From DASPKS01 sp035628035 (GTDB taxonomy: Bacteria; Bacteroidota; Rhodothermia; Rhodothermales; Rubricoccaceae), in assembly GCA_035628035.1 (NCBI GenBank), contig DASPKS010000262.1:1-24466 (forward strand): a stretch of 24,466 bases of DNA. The letters run 5' to 3'. Both the position numbers and the translations under genes were made by a program. The notes beneath the pieces are model-generated. The model was given only the letters and a program-made list of their open reading frames with translations. It had not been told where the DNA came from and searched no databases. Below, piece after piece: positions 8,246 through 15,230 of this stretch (positions are counted from its first letter, which is position 1; the number at the start of each line of letters is the position of its first letter).

Positions 8246-8382
8246 CAGGAGGGCGATGGGCCGGAACGAAGCTACGGAGCGCGTTTGGAGCGGGTTCGTC
8301 TCCGCACGAAGCTCACACGGGTCCCTCCACGCGAATCGTAACCTTTCCGCGTTCTGCGTCCATCGCTTTCTTTTTCCTTCGC

Positions 8383-9240
8383 ATGACCCTCCGCCCCCTC
8401 CTCCTCCCCCTCGCCCTTGGCGCGTTCCTCCTCGGCTGTGGCGGGAACGACGACGACGCCGCATCGGGCGACGTGGACCTCGGCAACATCGCGGACCGCC
8501 CCGTCGCCGAGCAGGCGGCGTACCTCCTCGGCTACCAAGCCGGCGAGCAGTTCCGCCAGGACTCCCTCGCCAACCTCGACGTCGACCTCTTCCTCGCCGG
8601 GTTCCGCGAGGCCTTCCGCGGCGACTCGATGCGGTTCGACGACGAGACCGCCGAGCGGGTCTTCCGCGTGTTCCAGGACACCCTGTTCGTCCGCAACCTC
8701 CGACAGATGGCCGCCGACAACCCGGAGGCCGCCCGGATGCTCGCCCAGATGGACAGCAGCGCCGCTGTCGCCGACTCGTTCATGACGGCCAACCGCGGGC
8801 GGGACAGCGTGCAGACCTCCGAGAGCGGGCTCCAGTACATCGTGCTCGGCGAGGGCCGGGGCGACCGCCCCTCGACGGGGGACCGCGTGCGGATCGAGTA
8901 CCGCGGCGCGCTCATCAGCGGCGAGGAGTTCGACAGTTCGCCCGAAGGCGAGCCTGTCGAGTTCGTCGTCGGCAGCGCTGTGCCTGGCATTAACGAGGCG
9001 CTGACGAGCATGCGCGCGGGCGAGCGCCGCCGCCTGTTCATCCCGCCGTCGCTGGCCTACGGCGTGCGCGGCATCCCCGGCTCGCCCATCGGGCCGAACC
9101 AGCCGCTCATCTTCGACATCACCCTCATCTCCGTCACGCAGGGCGACTCGACGGCGATGCCGATGCTACCCGGCCTTCCGCAGGGCAGCGCCCCGCCACA
9201 GGGCAGCGCGCCGCCGCAGGGCGCCCCGCAGCAGCAGTAA
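8383..9240 (+). CDS. FKBP-type peptidyl-prolyl isomerase lipoprotein, FkpA/Mip-like (285 aa)
   Basis: A prolyl cis-trans isomerase and chaperone, expected in the periplasm or anchored to a membrane. The lipobox LLGC places the lipidated Cys at residue 19. Residues about 38-135 are helical and resemble the FkpA/Mip N-terminal dimerisation domain (AAYLLGYQAGEQFRQD). The FKBP domain covers about 146-253, with SGLQYIVLGEG, VRIEYRG, PGINEALTSMRAGERRRLFIPP and LAYGVRGIPG, including the active-site hydrophobic and Tyr residues. The C-terminus (266-285) is an unusual Pro/Gln/Gly/Ser tail built from a six-residue repeat. The ATG at 8383 gives the signal peptide; the leader before it is T/C-rich with no clear ribosome-binding site. 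The gene is monocistronic, with its own terminator. Confidence 0.93.
   Translation: MTLRPLLLPLALGAFLLGCGGNDDDAASGDVDLGNIADRPVAEQAAYLLGYQAGEQFRQDSLANLDVDLFLAGFREAFRGDSMRFDDETAERVFRVFQDTLFVRNLRQMAADNPEAARMLAQMDSSAAVADSFMTANRGRDSVQTSESGLQYIVLGEGRGDRPSTGDRVRIEYRGALISGEEFDSSPEGEPVEFVVGSAVPGINEALTSMRAGERRRLFIPPSLAYGVRGIPGSPIGPNQPLIFDITLISVTQGDSTAMPMLPGLPQGSAPPQGSAPPQGAPQQQ
9178..9231 (+). repeat. 18-base coding repeat (PPQGSA units) at the 3' end of the FKBP gene
   Basis: Three degenerate copies of an 18-base unit encode PQGSA, PPQGSA and PPQGAP before a final run of Gln codons and the stop. The copies differ mainly at third positions. Such units can change copy number by slippage, and they give the isomerase a flexible tail. 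Confidence 0.7.
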
Positions 9241-9260
9241 GCGCGGCACTTCCTTCTCGA

Positions 9261-9293
9261 ACGCCCGGCGGGTCCCCCTGCCGGGCGTTTTTT
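9261..9293 (+). terminator. Rho-independent terminator of the FKBP gene
   Basis: A perfect nine-base inverted repeat (9261-9269 with 9280-9288) is followed by six T residues (9288-9293). It sits 20 bases after the FKBP stop and ends two bases before the recQ stop on the opposite strand. The minus strand has no T-run after the hairpin, so it works mainly for the plus-strand gene. Confidence 0.88.
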
Positions 9294-9295
9294 GT

Positions 9296-11434
9296 TCACG
9301 GGGCATCTCTGAGAAGGCGGAGTACGTCGGCACCGTAGCGCTCGGCCTTGGCCGGGCCGACGCCCTTGACGGCGAGGAGCGCGGCCTCCGTCTGCGGGCG
9401 CGCCGCTACGAGCGCACGGAGCGTCTTGTCGTCGAAGATGACGTAAGGCGGGACGGCCTGGGCGCGGGCCTGCGCGGCGCGCCACGCGCGGAGCTTTTCG
9501 AACAGCGCCTCACCGTCGGCGTTGAGCGCGGCCGGTTCGGCGGGAGAAGACGCACGTTCGCGGGGACCTGTCGGGAGGTCGTGCATCTCCAGCGGGACGG
9601 CCTCGCGGTGGTCGAGCGCGCGCTCCCCGCGTGGCGTCAGCTCCACGACGGGACGGTCGCCGCCGACGACGCGGAGGTACCCCTTAAGGAGGAGCTGGCG
9701 GTAGAGGCCGTCGATCTCGTCCTGCGAAAGAAAAGAAAGACGACCGAAGTAGGGCGAGCGGGTGTAGCGCTCCATCCCCTCGGCCCTCGAGCCCGTGAGG
9801 AGGCGGGCGAGCGTCTTGCGGCCGACCTTCCAGTGAAGACGGCGCACGCAGTCGAGCAGGCCGAGCCCGACGCGCGCGTTCATCGGAAGGGCATCCCATC
9901 CAGGGAGCACGTCGGGCGCGGCCGGGGCCTCGGCCTCAACGGCGCAGTTGTCGCAGCACGCGGCGGTGCCCTGCTGCACCGGGTGCTCGGGGTCGCCGAA
10001 GTGGTCGAGGAGCGCGCGGCGGCGGCACCGCACCGTCTCGGCGTAGCGGACCAGCGCGGCGAGGTCGCGGAGCTTCGCCGCGCGATGCCGCTCCACCTTG
10101 CGGACGAGCGCGGCGGCCTCGCGGTCGTCCCACGCGCGGAGCGCCCACACCTGCGCTCCGCCTTCGTCGTCCTCGCGCGCGAGGGCCCCCATCTTTTCGA
10201 GCAGGCTCAGCCCCACACGCACGCCCACCGGGTGGTGCCCCTTCAGCCCTCCCGCGAACGCCTCGACCTCCAGCCGCGCGACCCCGCCTTCAGCCTCTCG
10301 ACGTACGGCCGCGTGCAGCGAGCGAAGCGCCTGGGCGTCGGGCGCCTGCTGCGTGATGAACCACTCGCGGAGGGTACGGTCCTGCGGCGCGTAGAACAGC
10401 ACGGCCTCGGCGGGCTGCCCGTCGCGGCCGGCGCGGCCGGCCTCCTGGTAGTAGGCCTCGAGGTTCGCAGGGACCGACCAGTGCGCGACGAACCGGACGT
10501 CGGAGCGGTCCACCCCCATCCCGAACGCGTTGGTGGCCACGACGAGGTCGAGTTCGCGGCCCAGGAAGGCATCCTGCACCTCGGCACGCTCGGGGTCGGC
10601 GAGGCCGGCGTGGTAGGCACGGACGGCGCGCCCGCTGTGCTCGCGGAGGTAGCGCGCGAGGTCGTCGGCCTCGCGGCGCGTGGAGACGTAGACGAGCCCG
10701 GGCGCGCCGGCGCGCTCTTCGAGGAAGGCCAGCAAGGCCTTCCGCTTTTCTTTTACCGTCGGGGTCGAGCGGACGGAGAAGAACAGGTTGGGCCGGTTGA
10801 AGCCGGTGACGAGGCGGGCCGGGTCGCGGAGGTCGAGTGCCTGCGCGATGTCGTCCTGCACGCGGAGGGTGGCCGTGGCCGTGAGCGCCACCGTCGGCGG
10901 GTCGCCCATCCGGTGGCGGGCCTCGGCGATGGCGAGGTAGTCCGGCCGGAAGTCGTGCCCCCACTGGCTCACGCAGTGCGCCTCGTCGACGGCGAGACGG
11001 GCGATGCGTGCGGCGGCGAGAGCGTCGAGGAACGCGCGGTGGCGGAGCCGCTCGGGGGCGACGTAGACGAGCGTGAGGGCACCCCGGGCGAGGGCCGCCA
11101 GCGCGGCCCGCTGCTCCGCCGCCGTCTGCGTCGAGTTGATGGCGGCCACCGCGAGGCCGCGCCGCTGAAGTCCATCCACCTGGTCCTTCATCAGCGCGAT
11201 GAGGGGCGAGACGACGACGGTGGTCCCGTCGAGGAGGACGGCGGCGAGCTGGTAGATCAGGCTCTTCCCCGCGCCCGTAGGCATCACGACGAGCGTGTCG
11301 CGGCCGTCGAGGACGGGCTGGAGGGCCTCGGCCTGCCCCGGCCGGAGCGCGTCGAACCCGAAGTGCGCCCGGAGCGCGGCCCTCACCGCCTCCTCCGATG
11401 GCGGGGCAGGCGGGGCGGGCTTCATTTCGGCCAT
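9296..11434 (-). CDS. recQ: ATP-dependent DNA helicase RecQ (712 aa)
   Basis: A 3'-5' helicase for recombination and fork repair. Numbered from the ATG at 11434: Walker A GAGKS at 54-58, DEAH at 150-153 with the aromatic-rich loop CVSQWGHDFRPDY after it, and the motif VI region EAGRAGRDGQ at 331-340. The RecQ-Ct zinc site is Cys470 plus CCDNC at 493-497, and an RQC winged helix follows (about 518-605). An HRDC domain lies at about 643-711 (KLRAWRAAQARAQ, VKGVGPAKAERYG). A GTG at 11464 in the same frame would add ten basic residues; ATG was preferred because GTG would begin only 16 bases past the upstream terminator. The gene converges on FKBP. The full domain set indicates an intact enzyme. 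Confidence 0.96.
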   Translation of the reverse strand: MAEMKPAPPAPPSEEAVRAALRAHFGFDALRPGQAEALQPVLDGRDTLVVMPTGAGKSLIYQLAAVLLDGTTVVVSPLIALMKDQVDGLQRRGLAVAAINSTQTAAEQRAALAALARGALTLVYVAPERLRHRAFLDALAAARIARLAVDEAHCVSQWGHDFRPDYLAIAEARHRMGDPPTVALTATATLRVQDDIAQALDLRDPARLVTGFNRPNLFFSVRSTPTVKEKRKALLAFLEERAGAPGLVYVSTRREADDLARYLREHSGRAVRAYHAGLADPERAEVQDAFLGRELDLVVATNAFGMGVDRSDVRFVAHWSVPANLEAYYQEAGRAGRDGQPAEAVLFYAPQDRTLREWFITQQAPDAQALRSLHAAVRREAEGGVARLEVEAFAGGLKGHHPVGVRVGLSLLEKMGALAREDDEGGAQVWALRAWDDREAAALVRKVERHRAAKLRDLAALVRYAETVRCRRRALLDHFGDPEHPVQQGTAACCDNCAVEAEAPAAPDVLPGWDALPMNARVGLGLLDCVRRLHWKVGRKTLARLLTGSRAEGMERYTRSPYFGRLSFLSQDEIDGLYRQLLLKGYLRVVGGDRPVVELTPRGERALDHREAVPLEMHDLPTGPRERASSPAEPAALNADGEALFEKLRAWRAAQARAQAVPPYVIFDDKTLRALVAARPQTEAALLAVKGVGPAKAERYGADVLRLLRDAP

Positions 11435-11480
11435 CGGGCGTTTTTTGGGGACGGCGGCAGGCACGGGCCGGCAACGTAAA

Positions 11481-11511
11481 CAAAAGAGGCGGGCGCAACC
11501 TCGCGCCCGCC
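11481..11511 (-). terminator. Rho-independent terminator of the C2-like lipoprotein gene
   Basis: A nine-base perfect inverted repeat (11488-11496 with 11503-11511) with a six-base loop is followed on the minus strand by TCTTTTGTTT. It lies 28 bases after the stop of the lipoprotein gene at 11540 and insulates recQ from it. Confidence 0.82.
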
Positions 11512-11539
11512 CCGTGTCAGGACAGCCGTCACCCCCGGG

Positions 11540-12055
11540 CTATTCCTCCCACCGGAGGCGCGCCGACACCACGAGGTCGCCGTTCGGACTCTCGAGCGAG
11601 ACGAAGGTGCGGAAGCCTTGGTCGGCGAGGGTCTGGAGCGTGAACGCCTCCGTCGTTCCCATCAGCTCACGGCCGTTGGGGTCGTTGTCGTACACCTCGA
11701 AGTGGAGCGTGCGGTTGAACTGGTTGAACTGGGCGCCGGGGCTGAACGACCACGACACAGGGAATTCGCCGGGCCCGATGTTGGGGCGGTCGTCGTTACT
11801 CGTGCTCAGGATCAGCTGGCCATTGCTGTCGAACAGCTCGAAGTAGAGGTCGGGGTCGCTCGTGACGCCGGTGGGGTCGTCGTCCCAGTCGTCGCCACCG
11901 GGGTTGGTGGGCGGGGCCGTCTCGATGGTGACCTGGTGGATGGTGACGCGGGTGGGGTTGTTGTCATCGCCTCCGTTTCCATCGTTGTCGCAGGCGGCGA
12001 AGGCCAGGCCGAGGAGGAGGACGAGCGGGGCGCGTAGGAGAAGGGTCGGGCGCAT
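11540..12055 (-). CDS. putative lipoprotein with C2-like calcium-binding fold (171 aa)
   Basis: A signal peptide ends in a lipobox, FAAC, with Cys22. The linker after it is rich in Asp, Asn and Gly. The mature domain (about 36-170) is beta-rich. Its acidic clusters (DDWDDDPTGVTSDPDLYFELFD and HFEVYDNDPNG) have the spacing and V-Y-D-x-D signature of C2 domain calcium loops, so a calcium-binding beta-sandwich is a reasonable reading. I assign no pathway. The ATG at 12053-12055 is preferred; an upstream in-frame start would add six residues (MPLPLP). It is divergent from the hisA-like gene, with 127 bases between them, and has its own terminator. Confidence 0.78.
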   Translation of the reverse strand: MRPTLLLRAPLVLLLGLAFAACDNDGNGGDDNNPTRVTIHQVTIETAPPTNPGGDDWDDDPTGVTSDPDLYFELFDSNGQLILSTSNDDRPNIGPGEFPVSWSFSPGAQFNQFNRTLHFEVYDNDPNGRELMGTTEAFTLQTLADQGFRTFVSLESPNGDLVVSARLRWEE

Positions 12056-12160
12056 GGGAAGGGGTAATGGCACAGGAGGGGAGCCGCCGTCTCAGGCGGA
12101 ACGGTCACGCCCCCTCGTACGTCAGGGCGTGGAAGCGGGTCCCTCTGAACCTGTTCTGCG

Positions 12161-12179
12161 GGGCGCCGTTGAAGCGCCC
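12161..12179 (+). promoter_or_regulatory. short hairpin directly before the HisA-like start codon
   Basis: A six-base inverted repeat (12161-12166 with 12174-12179, loop of seven) ends three bases before the ATG at 12183, so in the mRNA it would occupy the ribosome landing zone. It is GC-only and could be chance in GC-rich DNA. Confidence 0.25.
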
Positions 12180-12182
12180 GGC

Positions 12183-12983
12183 ATGCTGATCATCCCGGCT
12201 ATCGACCTGCGGCGCGGCCACTGCGTGCGGATGCACGAGGGGCAGTACGAGGAGGAGCGGGTCTACTACGTGGATCCCGTCCGAATGGCGAAGCTCTGGC
12301 GGATCCAGAACGCGCGGACCCTCCACATCGTCGACCTCGACGCGGCGCTCCGCCGGGCGCCCGGCGGCGACCCCACCCTCGACAACCGGGCGCTCATCGG
12401 CGAGATCGCCGCCACGCTCGACATCCCCGTCCAGATCGCCGGGGGCATCCGCACGCTGGAGGAGGTGGAGAGCCTGCTCAGCCTGGGCGTGTACCGCGTG
12501 GTGATGGGGACGGCGGCCGTCCGCACGCCCGACCTCGTCGAGGAGGCCGTGCGGCGGTTCGGGCCGAGCCGCATCGGCGTGGCCGTCGACGCCCGGGCGG
12601 GCGAGGTGTACGTCGAGGGGCGCTCGGAGGCCACCGGCCGCTCCGCCGCCGACGTGGCGGTGGAGCTCGAAGCACGCGGCGTCCGGCGGTTCGTGTACTC
12701 CGACTTCGGGCGGGAGGGGTCGCTGGCCGGCCCCAACGTGGAGGCGTTCCGCGACCTCGGCCAGCGCCTCACCCGCGCCCACGTGACGGCCGCCGGCGGG
12801 GTGGCCGGCTACCGCGACCTCCTCGCCCTCCAGGCCCTCGAGCGCTTCCGCGTGGACTCCATCATCGTCGGCCGGGCGCTCTACGAAAACCGGTTCCCGT
12901 GCCAGCAGTTTTGGGCCTGGCACGACCTCGAAGGCGTCGACCTCGACCGGTTCTCGACGGCCCCCCTCAAGGCAAAGGCATGA
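12183..12983 (+). CDS. HisA-like phosphoribosyl-ProFAR isomerase family TIM barrel (266 aa)
   Basis: HisA isomerises ProFAR to PRFAR in histidine synthesis. The family frame is clear: MLIIPAIDLRRGHCVR at 1-16 with catalytic-type Asp8, LHIVDLDAA (47-55), IPVQIAGGIRTLEEVE (81-96), VAVDARAG with Asp136, FVYSDFGREGSLAGPN (170-185), and phosphate-site glycines in TAAGGVAGYRDL (202-213) and IIVGRALYE (227-235). Differences from the usual enzyme, recalled from memory, are R-R instead of G-G after IDL, Arg147 where a Trp follows Gly (GW), and E-G in place of D-G near 178. No other his gene is nearby. It may be a working HisA or a paralogue with a changed substrate. The stop overlaps the next start (ATGA), so the two genes are coupled. 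Confidence 0.85.
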   Translation: MLIIPAIDLRRGHCVRMHEGQYEEERVYYVDPVRMAKLWRIQNARTLHIVDLDAALRRAPGGDPTLDNRALIGEIAATLDIPVQIAGGIRTLEEVESLLSLGVYRVVMGTAAVRTPDLVEEAVRRFGPSRIGVAVDARAGEVYVEGRSEATGRSAADVAVELEARGVRRFVYSDFGREGSLAGPNVEAFRDLGQRLTRAHVTAAGGVAGYRDLLALQALERFRVDSIIVGRALYENRFPCQQFWAWHDLEGVDLDRFSTAPLKAKA

Positions 12984-13333
12984 CGCCACCTCCGAACGAT
13001 CCGCGACAGGCCGGGCTGCGCCTGCTCCATGCTGCCCTCGCAGGCGTCGCCGCCTTCGCCATCGTGGCTGTGGGGTGGATCGCCGTGCAGGCGCTCCGGA
13101 ACCCCGACGTACGCGCCCGCCGCCCTCGCTGGCTCGACGCCTCCATCGCCTACGATGCCGCTTTCTGGACGCCGCTCCTGCTGACGGTCGTCGGCGGCGT
13201 CCTTGCGGTGCTGTACGTGCTGGCGCGAGCGGCGCGGCGGCTCCGGGCGGGCGAGGACCTCTACGGCAACCGCTCCGGCCAGGGCGTTCGCCGGCGTGGA
13301 GAGCGCCAGGTGCGCGAAGGCGAGGCGGACTAA
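12980..13333 (+). CDS. small membrane protein with two predicted transmembrane helices (117 aa)
   Basis: The start ATG overlaps the TGA of the HisA-like gene by four bases, which indicates translational coupling. Hydrophobic segments at about 17-38 (LHAALAGVAAFAIVAVGWIAV) and 63-83 (FWTPLLLTVVGGVLAVLYVLA) are predicted helices, with both termini likely cytoplasmic given the Arg-rich tail (ARRLRAG, RRRGERQ). I recognise no family. The position suggests co-expression with the HisA-like protein but not a shared function. Its TAA overlaps the TAG of the converging gene by four bases, so there is no space for a separate terminator. Confidence 0.75.
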   Translation: MTPPPNDPRQAGLRLLHAALAGVAAFAIVAVGWIAVQALRNPDVRARRPRWLDASIAYDAAFWTPLLLTVVGGVLAVLYVLARAARRLRAGEDLYGNRSGQGVRRRGERQVREGEAD

Positions 13334-13803
13334 GCGAGCACCTCGGCAAGAAAGGTAAAGGCTGCCTCGTAGATGCCGGGCGCCGTGCTCTCGCGCGGCC
13401 CGGCCACGTTGAGCGCCTGGACGGCGTGGGCACGTAGCCATGCCTGCACAGCTCCGGCGTCGGGTTCGTCTCGGAGGTCCACGGCGAGGAGAGGCCGGCC
13501 AAGCTGCGCAGCGACATCGGCGGTGTAGGCAGTCCCCCCTGTCAGCGGGCCCTGGTGGAGGATGAGCGTGGCGTCGCTGTCGCGGACGTTGAGTGCGGTG
13601 CGCTCGGCGTGGTCGGCCGTGGCGGTCTCGCGGAGGGGGTACGTCTCGGGGATCCGGCCGTCCTCGGCCACGCGCCCGCGCGGGCACCACCCGCCGACGG
13701 GGAGTCCCACTGCCAGCGCGACGTCGAGCGCGGCCCGGTCCACGCCGGTCTGGCCGCCGGAGACGACGCGGGTGAGGGGCAGGCGGCGGGGGCGGTCTGT
13801 CAA
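13330..13803 (-). CDS. YpsA/LOG-like putative molybdenum carrier family protein (157 aa)
   Basis: The sequence matches the family described as putative molybdenum carrier proteins (Rossmann-like nucleotide-binding fold): SGGQTGVDRAALD at about 15-27, GGWCPRGRVAEDGRIP at 37-52, the YPLRET and RTALNVRDSDATLIL block at 55-82, GGTAYT at 89-94 and LNVAGPRES near 131-139. Nearly the whole length is covered by family-like motifs. The family is thought to bind a small molecule or cofactor, but the true role is uncertain. The start is unclear: the TTG at 13803-13801 gives the usual family length, while the nearest in-frame ATG (13926) would add 41 residues and overlap the start of the divergent heat-shock gene. 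Its stop overlaps that of the converging membrane protein gene. Confidence 0.78.
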   Translation of the reverse strand: MTDRPRRLPLTRVVSGGQTGVDRAALDVALAVGLPVGGWCPRGRVAEDGRIPETYPLRETATADHAERTALNVRDSDATLILHQGPLTGGTAYTADVAAQLGRPLLAVDLRDEPDAGAVQAWLRAHAVQALNVAGPRESTAPGIYEAAFTFLAEVLA

Positions 13804-13915
13804 AGTGACACCGAGGGGACAGTTGGCACAGCCTCTGAATAGGCGAAACAAACGATTACAGGCCGGTGTGGCTCCCCGCCACCCGGCCCGCTCTGATCCA
13901 CCCACCCCAACCAAA

Positions 13916-14368
13916 ATGGCAGCCATGAACGGTCTGATGCGTTCCCCGGCGCGGGACTTCGACGTGCTCCGCCGAGACCTCTCCCGCTTCTTCGACGACT
14001 TCCTCCCCGCGACGCGCGCTGACGAGGGCGCCGAGACGCCGGCGATGTGGGTGCCGCGGGCGGACCTCGCCGAAACCGAAGACGCCTTCGTGCTCTCGCT
14101 CGACCTTCCCGGCATCCCGAAGGAGAACGTCGACATCACGCTGGAGGAGGACACCCTCAAGATCAGCGGCGAGCGCGCCGTGAACCAGGAGCACAAGGGC
14201 GACCGCTTCACGCGGATCGAGCGGAGCTACGGCCGGTTCTTCCGTGCTTTCCGCTTCAACACCCCCGTCAACCCCGATGGCATCGAGGCCTCGTACAACG
14301 ACGGCGTGCTGACGGTGCGTGTAGCGAAGGCCGAGCAGAGCCGGCCGCGCCGCATCGAGATCCGCTAA
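13916..14368 (+). CDS. small heat-shock protein, Hsp20/alpha-crystallin family (150 aa)
   Basis: An ATP-independent holdase that binds unfolding proteins in the cytoplasm. The alpha-crystallin domain covers about 46-137 (WVPRADLAETEDAFVLSLDLPG), with the conserved YNDGVLTVRVAK near 127-138. The C-terminal IxI oligomerisation motif is I147-E-I149 in RRIEIR. The N-terminal arm (1-45) is short and contains RRDLSRFFDDF, common in the family. The ATG at 13916 gives the standard length; a second ATG three codons later is possible. The 112 bases before it, shared with the divergent YpsA-like gene, contain no clear heat-shock promoter or CIRCE element that I could see. It is followed by a strong hairpin. 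Confidence 0.93.
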   Translation: MAAMNGLMRSPARDFDVLRRDLSRFFDDFLPATRADEGAETPAMWVPRADLAETEDAFVLSLDLPGIPKENVDITLEEDTLKISGERAVNQEHKGDRFTRIERSYGRFFRAFRFNTPVNPDGIEASYNDGVLTVRVAKAEQSRPRRIEIR

Positions 14369-14413
14369 CGGATCCTTCGCGAGGCCCGAACGCTTCGCCT
14401 GCTGACCCGACCC

Positions 14414-14455
14414 GCCGCCCCGTCCGCTACTTCTTCGGCGGACGGGGCGGCTTCT
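14414..14455 (+). terminator. terminator hairpin after the small heat-shock gene
   Basis: A perfect 14-base inverted repeat (14414-14427 with 14438-14451) encloses a ten-base loop. The following sequence (TTCTCGTTC) is only moderately T-rich, but the stem is very strong. It separates the heat-shock gene from lolA. Confidence 0.75.
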
Positions 14456-14514
14456 CGTTCGGCCCGGCATGGGCTTTGACTTCCGACGGACCACACCGCC
14501 AGCTCCCTTTCCCG

Positions 14515-15171
14515 ATGAACCGCTCCCGCTTCTCCTTCGGGAACCTCACGGTTTCCGTCCGCGCGCTCGGCCTTGCGCTCCTCTCGGCCGTCCTCCTCGC
14601 TGGACAGGCCGACGCCCAGAACGCCGACGCCGTCGCGCGGCGGCTCCAGAGCCGCTACCGCGCGCTCGGCGCGCTCCGCGCCGAGTTCGTCCAGACGCTC
14701 GGCACCTCCCGCCTGAGCGGCACCCTCACCGTGAGCGGGAACGCGTACCGCATCGAGCTGCCCGACCAGACGCTCGTCACCGACGGCCGCACGATGTGGT
14801 CGTACTCGCGGAGCGACCACCAGGTCGTCGTACAGGACTACGACGCCGCCCGCCTCGGTTTCTCCATCGGGCAGGTGTTCACCGACTACCTCTCGGTATT
14901 CCGCGTCACCGGCGCCACAACGGCTACGGTCGGTGGCGTCCGCCACGACGTGCTCGCGCTCGTCCCACGCGAGCGCGGCTCGACCGTCCGCGACGCCACG
15001 CTCTACGTCCGCTCCTCCGACGCCATCCCCACGCGCGTCCGCGTGCGCGACGTGAACGGGCGCTCGCTCTCGTTCGACCTCCGGAACGTCCGGCTCAACC
15101 CGCGCCTCCCACGCGGCACGTTCGCCTTCCGCGCGCCGGCCGGCGCCGAGGTGGTGGACCTCCGTTCCTGA
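14515..15171 (+). CDS. lolA: outer-membrane lipoprotein carrier LolA family protein (218 aa)
   Basis: LolA ferries lipoproteins across the periplasm from LolCDE to the outer membrane. Residues 1-35 form a long signal peptide ending QADAQ. The mature part follows the LolA pattern: an amphipathic N-terminal helix (ADAVARRLQSRYRALGALRAEFVQ), then half-barrel strands with SGTLTVSGNAYRIELPDQTLVTDGRTMWSYS at about 62-92, and a C-terminal part with VNGRSLSFDLRNVRLNP. The length suits LolA-like proteins of this phylum. The ATG at 14515 opens the signal peptide. A LolD-type ATPase lies about 5 kb away in the same window, but no LolC/E permease is visible. The family is confident; strict orthology to E. 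coli LolA is inferred. Confidence 0.85.
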   Translation: MNRSRFSFGNLTVSVRALGLALLSAVLLAGQADAQNADAVARRLQSRYRALGALRAEFVQTLGTSRLSGTLTVSGNAYRIELPDQTLVTDGRTMWSYSRSDHQVVVQDYDAARLGFSIGQVFTDYLSVFRVTGATTATVGGVRHDVLALVPRERGSTVRDATLYVRSSDAIPTRVRVRDVNGRSLSFDLRNVRLNPRLPRGTFAFRAPAGAEVVDLRS

Positions 15172-15190
15172 CGCGCCTGCTGCAGCGCGG

Positions 15191-15230
15191 AGCGGGCGGG
15201 GCCGGATGCACGGCGCCGCCCGCTTTCTCA
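15191..15230 (+). terminator. terminator of the lolA gene
   Basis: A nine-base perfect inverted repeat (15191-15199 with 15216-15224) is followed by the short T-rich TTTCTCATT. It lies 19 bases after the lolA stop and ends within the stop codon of the converging histidine kinase gene. Confidence 0.7.

Noticed and set aside
9581..11479. Plus-strand open frame of 632 codons opposite recQ
   Set aside because: The RecQ protein is complete with all motifs on the other strand; the antisense translation is Arg/Gly/Val/Glu-rich without recognisable motifs.
13822..13840. Sigma-54-like sequence (TTGGCAC) upstream of the heat-shock gene
   Set aside because: The -24-like half is good, but the -12 GC dinucleotide is missing at the required spacing (CTGAA instead of TTGCA), so I do not call a promoter.
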